A stretch of DNA of 38,154 bases from Candidatus Sabulitectum sp. (lineage in GTDB: Bacteria; Fermentibacterota; Fermentibacteria; Fermentibacterales; JCC-6): assembly GCA_023139045.1 (NCBI GenBank), contig JAGLOJ010000090.1, positions 1-38,154 of the forward strand. Reading direction: 5' to 3'. Each line of letters opens with the position of its first letter. Within the stretch, counting starts at the first letter, position 1. Shown here piece after piece: positions 1 to 5,623 of this stretch. The translations under genes were made by a program, and so were the position numbers. Below the pieces are notes generated by a model. That model was not told the DNA's origin, searched no databases, and worked only from the letters and a program-made list of their open reading frames with translations.

Positions 1-63
1 TAAGGCCAACGAAGCCACCAGGCCGCAGGACTCCTCGGGGTCAACTGAATTTGCTGGTTATAA
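1..63 (+). other. attC-like site, 3' arm (5' arm at 38014)
   Basis: The 3' arm at about 29-60 contains CTCCTCGGGGTCAACTG and ends TGCTGGTTA. It is complementary to the 5' arm at 38014-38043 (TAACGCCG...CAGCTGACCCGAGGAG), with one extra G and a mismatch. The two arms sit on opposite sides of the window junction, which supports circularity. The predicted crossover GTTA is 57-60, inside a reading frame. Confidence 0.75.
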
Positions 64-223
64 ACCTGGATGGTATTGGATGACTTGTGTTAGTGAAGGT
101 GACACTTGGTACCCGATATATATTAACGAGAAATATTACTTAATGGATGGCAAGCCGCGATATGAGCTTGACGACCTGAAAAACATGATAGTTAAGCCGG
201 CAATTATGCCTACTGGTTTATAA
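1..223 (+). CDS. C-terminal part of junction-spanning cassette protein
   Basis: Codons run open from base 2 to the TAA at 221-223. Joined to 38051-38154 the frame gives a 108-residue protein: a cysteine-rich N-terminal module, a linker ending STEFAGY, and a C-terminal part rich in Trp and Tyr (PGWYWMTCV, WYPIYINEKYYL). The GTTA of the attC-like site lies at 57-60, inside codons for Gly-Tyr, so everything after it belongs to the next cassette. The stop codon forms the first bases of the following site. I do not recognise the function. The variable domain is about 53 residues and looks like a folded soluble domain. Confidence 0.7.
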   Translation, partial: KANEATRPQDSSGSTEFAGYKPGWYWMTCVSEGDTWYPIYINEKYYLMDGKPRYELDDLKNMIVKPAIMPTGL

Positions 224-411
224 CGTTGAAGCTAAGACGACAAAAGGGGAATGAGGAGGGAATAACGTGAAATGTGGATCAAAAGCCTGTTGCCCGCACT
301 ACAGGCGAATATTTGACGACTGTTTGCTTGACGACGGAAGCTGTACTTTGCAGGTTGGCGAAGCCCCGAAAAACCCGACCCCTTTTGGTCTGCTTGAGCG
401 GCTGGTTAAGT
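221..411 (+). other. attC-like site with gene start in its loop
   Basis: The 5' arm begins TAACGTTGAAGC and reaches CAAAAGGGG near 249. The 3' arm (about 379-408) is CCCCTTTTGGTCTGCTTGAG...GTTA. CAAAAGGGG pairs perfectly with CCCCTTTTG, then pairing continues with bulges. The loop of about 130 nt holds a GGAGGG ribosome-binding site, a GTG start and about 38 codons. GTTA at 405-408 falls in phase 0 of the reading frame. Confidence 0.7.
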
Positions 412-563
412 GGCTAAAAGCTGATTTTGAAATGACCATGTATAGAGTAAGACCTTTGCGGTACTGTAAAGGCCATGGCTGCTATGTGCAAACGCCAGGG
501 CGGAAAGATGGTGTGCCATACTGCCTTGCTTGTAGGGAAGAAAATAACAGCTTGGCCACTTAA
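267..563 (+). CDS. cassette protein with Cys-rich N-terminal module (98 aa)
   Basis: It starts at GTG 267 with GGAGGG six bases upstream. Residues 1-28 carry cysteines at 3, 8, 9, 19 and 26 (KCGSKACCPH, DDCLLDDGSC), then a linker EAPKNPTPFG, then the crossover codon GTT (Val46). The C-terminal part has a second cysteine set (CKGHGCYVQT, PYCLACREE) that looks like a zinc knuckle. The TAA stop at 561 starts the next attC-like site. Function unknown; metal binding is inferred from the cysteine spacing. It shares its N-terminal architecture with the proteins at 612, 2101, 2420 and 38051. Confidence 0.7.
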   Translation: MKCGSKACCPHYRRIFDDCLLDDGSCTLQVGEAPKNPTPFGLLERLVKWLKADFEMTMYRVRPLRYCKGHGCYVQTPGRKDGVPYCLACREENNSLAT

Positions 564-757
564 CGTTTGAGATCAGGAGAACAGCCGAAACTAGAAAGGA
601 GATAAACGACCATGTGTAATAAGCCGAATAATTGCCGAAGTAAGGCTGATTGCCCTGCCGCAACATTTGGGTGCTGGCTGAAGGAGTGCTATGTAGAAGA
701 GACCGTAAGCCCCCAGGCCGGAACCGAGGCTGGTTCTGCTGAATTGGCTGGTTATGC
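561..757 (+). other. attC-like site with gene start in its loop
   Basis: The 5' arm is TAACGTTTGAGATCAGGAGA followed by ACAGCCG (561-587). The 3' arm (about 724-754) reads CCGAGGCTGGTTCTGCTGAA...GGCTGGTTA. Its GGCTG(G)TTCT segment pairs with AGGAGAACAGCC allowing one extra G. The loop holds AAGGAG and the ATG at 612. GTTA at 751-754 is in phase 1 of the reading frame. Confidence 0.65.
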
Positions 758-908
758 CAAGTTTGACCGGGAAGAGTATATAGAAAAGCTTTGGACTTGC
801 TACCAGAAAGGCATTGGCGAACAGGATCTACCGGCAGAAGATTTGTTTAAGGCCTTGATAAATGATTTGCTGGAGCAAATTGTGGACGGTAAAACTGTAA
901 GGGCATAA
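612..908 (+). CDS. cassette protein with Cys-rich N-terminal module (98 aa)
   Basis: ATG 612 follows AAGGAG by about ten bases. The N-terminal module has cysteines at 2, 8, 14, 21 and 26 (MCNKPNNCRSKADCPAATFG, then CWLKEC), then a linker ending SAELAGY encoded by the 3' arm of the site. The C-terminal part (FDREEYIEKLWTCYQKGIGE and AEDLFKALINDLLEQIVDG) is predicted helical and resembles a small helical bundle. I do not recognise it. The stop at 906 opens the next, canonical attC site. Confidence 0.7.
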   Translation: MCNKPNNCRSKADCPAATFGCWLKECYVEETVSPQAGTEAGSAELAGYAKFDREEYIEKLWTCYQKGIGEQDLPAEDLFKALINDLLEQIVDGKTVRA

Positions 909-989
909 CGATTGAGATAACCAGCGGCCCCCGGACTACGGAATAGGCCGCATAAGATCCAGCCGTCTGCGTTTATTGGCTGGTTATGA
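906..989 (+). other. canonical attC site
   Basis: TAACGATTGAGATAACCAGC followed by GGC pairs with GCC-G(T)CTG(C)GTTTA...GGCTGGTTA. The two parenthesised bases stay unpaired, as extrahelical bases do in integron sites. Length is about 84 nt, normal for attC. Its last 33 nt up to GTTA are identical to those of the site at 36747. Confidence 0.85.
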
Positions 990-1009
990 ATCACAGGAGG
1001 GTAAAGAAT

Positions 1010-1318
1010 ATGAAAACCGGAATTGAATCGATAGCTATAGAGAGGCAACGACAAATTGACGCGGAAGGGTGGACACCGAGCCATGATGACGAACATGTCC
1101 ACGGAGCTTTGTCGGCGGCAGGGGCATCATACGCCATGAATGCTTCTGAAAATATCGACAGAGCTATAGTTGGGGTGGTTGACACAATAGAAAAGCCGAA
1201 CGATTGGCCTTTCCTGCCTAAATTTTGGAAACCGACACCGAAAGATTTAGTGAGACAACTTGCCAAGGCGGGGGCATTAATAGCCGCTGAAATAGATAGA
1301 ATAAACCGTGATATATAA
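1010..1318 (+). CDS. phage-type hypothetical protein carried as a cassette (102 aa)
   Basis: I chose ATG 1010 because CACAGGAGGG lies eight bases upstream; the in-frame ATG at 986 overlaps the site's GTTA and has no ribosome-binding site. The sequence pattern IERQRQIDAEGWTPSHDDEH, a central alanine-rich helix, WPFLPKFWKP and a C-terminal LAKAGALIAAEIDRI resembles a short protein common in phages and prophages whose role is unknown to me. It is unusual to find such a gene bounded by attC sites. The TAA stop at 1316 begins the next site. Confidence 0.85.
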   Translation: MKTGIESIAIERQRQIDAEGWTPSHDDEHVHGALSAAGASYAMNASENIDRAIVGVVDTIEKPNDWPFLPKFWKPTPKDLVRQLAKAGALIAAEIDRINRDI

Positions 1319-1400
1319 CGCCCCATAATAAGGGGACGGCCCTTTGTTTGGGAATTGGCCCGCAACCGTGGCCCGTTCCCTCTTGATTATTTTGTTATAT
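1316..1400 (+). other. canonical attC site
   Basis: The 5' arm TAACGCCCCATAATAAGGGG with ACGGCC pairs with GGCC(C)GT(T)CCC...TTGATTAT...GTTA, leaving two extra bases in the 3' arm. The GTTA end lies at 1394-1397. The stop codon of the preceding gene supplies TAA. Confidence 0.85.
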
Positions 1401-1419
1401 TTTACGGAGGTGGATTGAA

Positions 1420-1632
1420 ATGGAAAGAAACGTGATAACAGACCCGTACAGAAATGAGGCGAACCAGATGTGCAGCATATTGGTAAAAGAGATTGTAAAG
1501 ACGGGTTGCTGGGCTGATATGCAGGACTGTATAAATGCCATAAATGTAATTAGGGCTAGAGAAATACCTATGAGTGCCGAGTGGGAACACCTGCACAAAC
1601 CAGATATGGGAACACCTGCACAAACCAGATAA
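1420..1632 (+). CDS. cassette protein, C-terminus altered by a 25-bp duplication
   Basis: ATG 1420 follows ACGGAGGTGG. The first part (MERNVITDPYRNEANQMCSI, then LVKEIVKTGCWADMQDCINA) looks helical and is unfamiliar. A 25-bp tandem duplication at 1582-1631 shifts the frame, so the protein now ends at TAA 1630-1632. With a single copy the frame would continue ...KPDNGNTKPVDPEI and stop at the TAA of the next attC site (1664), like its neighbours. The current protein has 70 residues; the ancestral one would have about 73. A recent frameshift of a cassette gene is the simplest reading. Confidence 0.65.
   Translation: MERNVITDPYRNEANQMCSILVKEIVKTGCWADMQDCINAINVIRAREIPMSAEWEHLHKPDMGTPAQTR
1582..1631 (+). 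repeat. 25-bp tandem duplication inside a cassette gene
   Basis: Copy one is 1582-1606 and copy two 1607-1631, both starting TGGGAACACCTG and ending CCAGATA, with no mismatch. Removing one copy restores a frame that ends exactly on the next attC stop. Confidence 0.95.
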
Positions 1633-1663
1633 TGGAAACACGAAACCTGTAGATCCTGAAATA

Positions 1664-1750
1664 TAACGCCGCTAATAACCAGCGGCACTTGAAACTTGCA
1701 GATCTTGACGCCCATGCGTGGCACCGTCTGCGTTAATTTATTTGTTAAAA
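1664..1750 (+). other. canonical attC site
   Basis: TAACGCCGCTAATAACCAGC followed by GG pairs with CCG(T)CTG(C)GTTAAT...TTTGTTA, again with a T and a C unpaired in the 3' arm. GTTA is at 1744-1747. Total length is about 87 nt. Confidence 0.85.
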
Positions 1751-1765
1751 GGCGGGAGGCCGAGC

Positions 1766-2047
1766 ATGAGTTATAAACAGGCACTAGCAGACCACAAGGT
1801 TTTATGGGGGATAGCCCCGGCTGGTGATATGAGTGGTGGATATGTTGACCAGGAAGACCTTGACCGTCTGCTGAAAAGCCCTACCAAGAAGACGGCTGAA
1901 AAATGCCTAATTAGGCAGATAGTTTATTGGTTTGAAGTAGGTATGGATAAATTTGATTACCCTGGGTCTTTTGATGATTGCGCTAAAGAACACCCAGAGA
2001 TATTGGCTATAAAGAAAAGGTACGATGCCACAAATCTTTGCTGGTGA
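1766..2047 (+). CDS. cassette hypothetical protein (93 aa)
   Basis: ATG 1766 follows GGCGGGAGG, whereas an upstream in-frame ATG at 1718 lies inside the attC site. The protein is mixed alpha/beta-like, with GIAPAGDMSGGYVDQEDLDR and KKTAEKCLIRQIVYWFEVGM segments. I do not recognise it. Unlike most cassette genes here, its TGA stop (2045-2047) precedes the next TAACG by eight bases. Confidence 0.75.
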   Translation: MSYKQALADHKVLWGIAPAGDMSGGYVDQEDLDRLLKSPTKKTAEKCLIRQIVYWFEVGMDKFDYPGSFDDCAKEHPEILAIKKRYDATNLCW

Positions 2048-2055
2048 GCGCCTTT

Positions 2056-2238
2056 TAACGCCCATAATCAGTTGCCCGTAGGGGTAGAGGGGGAAATAAC
2101 ATGGAATGCAAAGACTGCAAAAACGAACTGGAACGCCAAACAGCCTGCTACGAATGTTTAGATGGCAGCAATTTTAAGCCAGCCGAAGCCACCGAAAGCC
2201 CGACCCCTACGGGTCAAGCTGAATTTGACTTGTTAAGA
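2056..2238 (+). other. attC-like site with gene start in its loop
   Basis: The 5' arm TAACGCCCATAATCAGTTGC continues CCGTAGGGGT. The 3' arm (2203-2235) is ACCCCTACGGG(T)CAA(G)CTG...TTGTTA. Eleven bases pair without a mismatch, then CAA and CTG pair with a single unpaired base before each. The loop of about 115 nt contains a GGGGG ribosome-binding site and the start at 2101. GTTA at 2232-2235 is in phase 2 of the frame. Confidence 0.8.
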
Positions 2239-2376
2239 CGCAAACAGTTTTTAGAGATAAAATATGAGATGGCCGATTGTGACTGGATGAGGGCCGTTGT
2301 TAATGACTATACGTGCGCGAGTGTGGTGTGGCTGTTGGAAGAAGTTGAAAGACTTTATAAACTGGATGCGTCTTAA
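2101..2376 (+). CDS. cassette protein with Cys-rich N-terminal module (91 aa)
   Basis: ATG 2101 follows AGAGGGGGAA. Cysteines at 3, 6, 16 and 19 (MECKDCKNELERQTACYECL) form a CxxC...CxxC pattern typical of a zinc ribbon. The linker EATESPTPTGQAEF is encoded by the 3' arm of the hairpin. The part after the crossover (RRKQFLEIKYEMADCDWMRA and VVWLLEEVERLYKL) is predicted mostly helical. Function is unknown; zinc binding is inferred. The stop at 2374 opens the next site. Confidence 0.7.
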   Translation: MECKDCKNELERQTACYECLDGSNFKPAEATESPTPTGQAEFDLLRRKQFLEIKYEMADCDWMRAVVNDYTCASVVWLLEEVERLYKLDAS

Positions 2377-2575
2377 CGATTTAGATCAGTTGCCCGAAGG
2401 GGTAACGGGAGGGAGTGACATGGAAAAGATATGCGCCTACAGTGAGAAATATTGCCAGTTTGATGCGTGTGCAGTTGCCACTGCAGATGAAGATTGCGAC
2501 GAGAATTGTATTTACTTGGCCGAAGCCCCTGAAAAGCCGATCCCTTCGGGTCAAACTGTATCGACCTGGTTAGCC
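2374..2575 (+). other. attC-like site with gene start in its loop
   Basis: The 5' arm TAACGATTTAGATCAGTTGC continues CCGAAGGG to 2401. CCCGAAGGG (2393-2401) pairs perfectly with CCCTTCGGG (2542-2550). TTG then pairs with CAA and CAG with CTG, leaving T2551 and A2555 unpaired. The loop of about 140 nt contains GGAGGG, the ATG at 2420 and about 40 codons. GTTA at 2569-2572 is in phase 2 of the frame. Confidence 0.8.
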
Positions 2576-2734
2576 AGCCAAGACTTGGCAAATGCTTGTA
2601 AGACGAACCTTGATGCGAATTGCACTTGTTCAAAAGAATATCAAAGCCGAGCAAGGACTGACCCTAACTGTGAATACTGCACCGTGGGTAAATACATTTT
2701 GCCTTTGGCCATTAAAATTTTAGCGGCTGGCTAA
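2420..2734 (+). CDS. last array protein, Cys-rich (104 aa)
   Basis: ATG 2420 follows GGGAGGGAGTGAC. The N-terminal module has cysteines at 5, 12, 17, 26 and 30, then the linker EAPEKPIPSGQ. After the crossover codons it continues TWLASQDLANACKTNLDANC and has CTCSKEY and CEYCTVGKY cysteine pairs. It may bind metal; I do not recognise it. It is the last gene of the array: its TAA is followed by C but no GTTA partner arm follows, so it lies at the boundary with phage backbone. Confidence 0.65.
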   Translation: MEKICAYSEKYCQFDACAVATADEDCDENCIYLAEAPEKPIPSGQTVSTWLASQDLANACKTNLDANCTCSKEYQSRARTDPNCEYCTVGKYILPLAIKILAAG

Positions 2735-2772
2735 CAGAGTCATACACAGACCAAGTAATATTCGGTGAAATT

Positions 2773-3060
2773 ATGCGACATAGAAAGTTTAGCCATAAAC
2801 AAGCAATCGCTGGAGTAAAAGCTAGGCTCAGTAATCTGATTGATATACCACCACCCGAACAACTTATAGAGCGTGTGCCTGGTTATATTATCCATTTTGT
2901 TAACGGTAAATTCACGGTGGTAGGCTTGGAGCCAGAAGGGAGGTGTGATCAACACAGGGCTTTATTCAAAGGCGGTGGTAGCATTTTGTCTGGTATGGAC
3001 GGTATTCATGCTGAGATCAGGAAGATCATGCCACCGTTGAATGGGTGTTGTAACTTTTGA
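2773..3060 (+). CDS. hypothetical protein (95 aa)
   Basis: This is the first backbone gene between the array and the terminase. The ribosome-binding site is weak (TTCGGTGAAATT). The protein starts basic (MRHRKFSHKQAIAGVKARL), then PPPEQLIERVPGYIIHFVNG and a glycine-rich KGGGSILSGMDG. I do not recognise a family. Confidence 0.6.
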   Translation: MRHRKFSHKQAIAGVKARLSNLIDIPPPEQLIERVPGYIIHFVNGKFTVVGLEPEGRCDQHRALFKGGGSILSGMDGIHAEIRKIMPPLNGCCNF

Positions 3061-3069
3061 TAATAATAT

Positions 3070-3088
3070 ATGCTATTTTCCATAGCAT
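3070..3088. promoter_or_regulatory. small inverted repeat upstream of terminase
   Basis: ATGCTAT at 3070-3076 and ATAGCAT at 3082-3088 form a perfect 7-bp inverted repeat with a 5-base loop, 30 bases before the small terminase start. It could be an operator or a weak hairpin. There is no T-run, so it is not a classic terminator. Confidence 0.4.
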
Positions 3089-3117
3089 CCAGGTACAAAT
3101 AGTTGTAAAATATCACA

Positions 3118-3774
3118 ATGAGCGCAGAAAAGTTAACAAAAGGCGAATCAAAAGTAATTGCCAATTATGATGGAACCGTGAAGGGTACACATATTGCCAC
3201 CGGTTTATCATATGGCTATTGTCGAAAGGTTCTTTCGTTTGATTATATCAAAGAGGCGATTAAGGAACTTGAGAAACTGGATCCACCCGAAGAAGAAAAG
3301 AAAACCGACAAGCGGATCGGGAACAGATTCTGGGAGGCGCGTAGTTCCCACGGCAGGAAGCCGATCTTTCTCAATGCAGATAAGCTATGGGAAGCATGTC
3401 TTGAATATTTCAAATGGGTTGATGATAATCCCCTGCATGAATCTAAGCCCTTTGCTTACCAGGGAACCGTTGTTTTAAAAGAAGTCCCAAAGATGCGGGC
3501 CATGACGATAGGAGGCTTATGCCTGTTTCTTGATATCAGTGAGGATACCTGGGCTAATTACAGGAAAAGAGAAGGTTTTCTAGGAGTCACAGCCGATATC
3601 GAACGAGCAATTAAGAATCAGAAATTTACCGGGGCCGCTGCCGACCTGCTCAATGCCAATATTATTGCCCGTGATTTAGGGCTAGTTGATAAGACCGATA
3701 CCACCATATCAAACCCAGAAGGTCGCACTTTCAATATGCACTTTATACGGAGCCCGGATAAGAAGGGGAGTTGA
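3118..3774 (+). CDS. terminase small subunit
   Basis: The 218-residue protein has an N-terminal DNA-binding-like segment ([20 protein letters not shown] resembles a helix-turn-helix). A C-terminal half follows with [37 protein letters not shown] and [16 protein letters not shown], the pattern of gp3-type small terminases of tailed phages. It would recognise phage DNA and feed the large subunit. The large terminase lies about 480 bases downstream, after two small genes. No clear ribosome-binding site precedes ATG 3118. Family assignment is from memory. Confidence 0.8.
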   Translation: MSAEKLTKGESKVIANYDGTVKGTHIATGLSYGYCRKVLSFDYIKEAIKELEKLDPPEEEKKTDKRIGNRFWEARSSHGRKPIFLNADKLWEACLEYFKWVDDNPLHESKPFAYQGTVVLKEVPKMRAMTIGGLCLFLDISEDTWANYRKREGFLGVTADIERAIKNQKFTGAAADLLNANIIARDLGLVDKTDTTISNPEGRTFNMHFIRSPDKKGS

Positions 3775-3776
3775 GT

Positions 3777-3953
3777 ATGTCAGAGTATAGCGAAAAAATA
3801 GAACTACTCAAAAAGGAAATCATGAAAGAGGCGGAGTTCTTCTGCAATCAACTTGATTGCCTTGATGAGTCTTTGCCTGTTGTGTTGCAACACGAAATTA
3901 AAAATGAAATGAAGGGCTTCACGATATCAATTTGTGTAAAGGAATTTTGGTAG
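3777..3953 (+). CDS. hypothetical protein (58 aa)
   Basis: ATG 3777 follows AAGGGGAG by seven bases, directly after the small terminase stop. It is acidic and helical at the start (MSEYSEKIELLKKEIMKEAE). Function unknown. Confidence 0.6.
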   Translation: MSEYSEKIELLKKEIMKEAEFFCNQLDCLDESLPVVLQHEIKNEMKGFTISICVKEFW

Positions 3954-4046
3954 TTGTATTTTTGTACGCTCTGAACGGCATTCAGCGTTGATATAGCTAA
4001 ATTCAATTTTTTAATTAAATGCAGTAAAAATCAAAGGAGGGTGACT

Positions 4047-4253
4047 GTGAAATCTTTAAAACATCTTTTCTATTTTTTATTTGGTACCAAGGCAAAAACA
4101 AAAACCTCCACCGGGTATATATTTCAAGGAAGATATTTTAATAGAGATGGTTCTGTAAGTGCTGGAGATCTAGTTTGTACTATGCCAACCCACAAACCTC
4201 ATCTATTAGGACAACTAGGCACACAGCCAGAAAACCCTTGGCCTAGGGCTTGA
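4047..4253 (+). CDS. hypothetical protein (68 aa)
   Basis: AAAGGAGG at 4034-4040 favours the GTG at 4047 over the GTG at 4041, which would touch the ribosome-binding site. The N-terminus is basic and hydrophobic (MKSLKHLFYFLFGTKAKTKT) and the C-terminus is proline-rich. Its last codons overlap the TTG start of the large terminase. Function unknown. Confidence 0.55.
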   Translation: MKSLKHLFYFLFGTKAKTKTSTGYIFQGRYFNRDGSVSAGDLVCTMPTHKPHLLGQLGTQPENPWPRA

Positions 4254-5623
4254 TAACTCACGACATAGAAGTCCACGAAAAGTTTGAATTCCTGTACCTC
4301 CCCAAACGGTACAAAGTATCATGGGGTGGCCGGGGCGGCATGAAGACATGGGAATACTCCCGCGCCCTGGTCATCCTCTCCTCACAAAAGCGGCTTAATA
4401 TAGTATGTGGTCGCCAGTTCCAAACCTCAGTAAAGCAATCAGTCAAGCATTCCATCGAAGAGCAGATCATACACCTCGGTCTGGAAGATGAGTTTGATAT
4501 CCAGAAGGAGGTCATTGTCCAGAAAGTGACCGGTTCAGTTTTTGAGTTCCAAGGGCTTGATCGTAACATCATGAATGTGAAGGGCTGGGATCATGTCGAC
4601 ATCTTGTGGATCGAAGAAGCCCAGACCATGCTATCCGATAAACTTGAGATCGTGTTGCCCTCGATCAGAAAGGCCGGATCTGAGGTCTGGTTCTCTTTTA
4701 ACCGTGGGAAAAGGTCTGACGCTGTTGATAAGATGTTCCTGGCCAAAGATTCCGACTTAACCGAGGCCACGGTAGTCCAGGTAAGCTGGCAAGATAATCC
4801 AAACCATCCAGCGGAACTCGAGATCGAGCGGCAGCGATGCCTCAAGATGCACCCGGAAAGATATCCCCATATCTGGGACGGTGAGCCAGATGACACCGGG
4901 GGCAAATGGAAAGTTCTTTCTTATGCCAAGCTGCTAAAATGTGTCGATGCCCATATCAAGTTAAATTATAAACCGTCTGGCATGGTATATTCCGGGCTTG
5001 ATATAGCAGATGAGGGGAACGATACAAATTGTTGGTCTAAGCGCCAAGGGTCGTTGTTGTCCGTGGCCAGAGAATGGAAAGTTAAGTACCTCCACATGAC
5101 GGCAACCAAGGCTGACTTTCTTAATCAGGAAAGCAATGTGATCAGCATGCACTACGATGCTGGTGGTATGGGTGCCGGGATCAAATCTGATCTGTCACGG
5201 ATAAAGCACAATCCTAATTCTGGACTCGGTGCCCAGGCCAAGAGGTTTATCCCGTTCCATTTCGGTGGTAAGGTTAAGGGCTCCAACAAATACTTCATCA
5301 AGCATAAGCAGCTAAAAATAAGGAACAAAGATTATTTCAGCAAAGCCAATTCGCAATTATGGTGGAACATCAAACTGCGGGTTGAGAATACGATCAAGGC
5401 ACTAGATGGCGAAAAGGTAGATCTTGATAAATGTTTTTTTATTGATTCATCTATTGACAACCTCGATAAAATACTGTCAGAATTATCCCAATGCGTGTAT
5501 GATGATAGCAGTGGCAAGATTGTTGTGGACAAAGCGCCAGATGGTGCCGATTCCCCGAATGTAGCTGATTCAATAATTCTTGCGTATGCCAATGACATCA
5601 AAAAAGGGCTCAAGGCGGCATGA
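4250..5623 (+). CDS. terminase large subunit
   Basis: This is the 457-residue packaging motor, PBSX/SPP1-like. The ATPase domain has a Walker A-type loop GGRGGMKTW at residues 27-34 and a Walker B strand ILWIEEAQ at 118-125. The nuclease domain has acidic residues in YSGLDIADEG (Asp251), HYDAGGMGAG (Asp303) and NVADSIILAY (Asp440). A TTG start is required because the Walker A loop lies close to the N-terminus and no ATG precedes it. It translocates DNA into proheads through the portal encoded next. Headful packaging by such enzymes fits the circular layout. Confidence 0.92.
   Translation: MITHDIEVHEKFEFLYLPKRYKVSWGGRGGMKTWEYSRALVILSSQKRLNIVCGRQFQTSVKQSVKHSIEEQIIHLGLEDEFDIQKEVIVQKVTGSVFEFQGLDRNIMNVKGWDHVDILWIEEAQTMLSDKLEIVLPSIRKAGSEVWFSFNRGKRSDAVDKMFLAKDSDLTEATVVQVSWQDNPNHPAELEIERQRCLKMHPERYPHIWDGEPDDTGGKWKVLSYAKLLKCVDAHIKLNYKPSGMVYSGLDIADEGNDTNCWSKRQGSLLSVAREWKVKYLHMTATKADFLNQESNVISMHYDAGGMGAGIKSDLSRIKHNPNSGLGAQAKRFIPFHFGGKVKGSNKYFIKHKQLKIRNKDYFSKANSQLWWNIKLRVENTIKALDGEKVDLDKCFFIDSSIDNLDKILSELSQCVYDDSSGKIVVDKAPDGADSPNVADSIILAYANDIKKGLKAA

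Larger units (their letters stand above)
1..2575 (+). mobile_element. phage-borne integron cassette array, left part
   Basis: This continues the array at the right end of the window across the circular junction. Sites start at 221, 561, 906, 1316, 1664, 2056 and 2374, and their GTTA ends lie at 405, 751, 983, 1394, 1744, 2232 and 2569. Every gene reads rightward. The array stops before the terminase region; the last gene ends with TAAC at 2732 but no partner arm follows, so that boundary is not a complete site. Confidence 0.85.

Noticed and set aside
2732-2772. TAACAGAGTC after the last array gene as a final attC site.
   Set aside because: No GTTA partner or complementary arm lies within 200 bases.
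3988-4016. TTGATA-17-TTAATT as a late promoter.
   Set aside because: The -10 matches only three of six positions; the AT-rich context alone could give this by chance.
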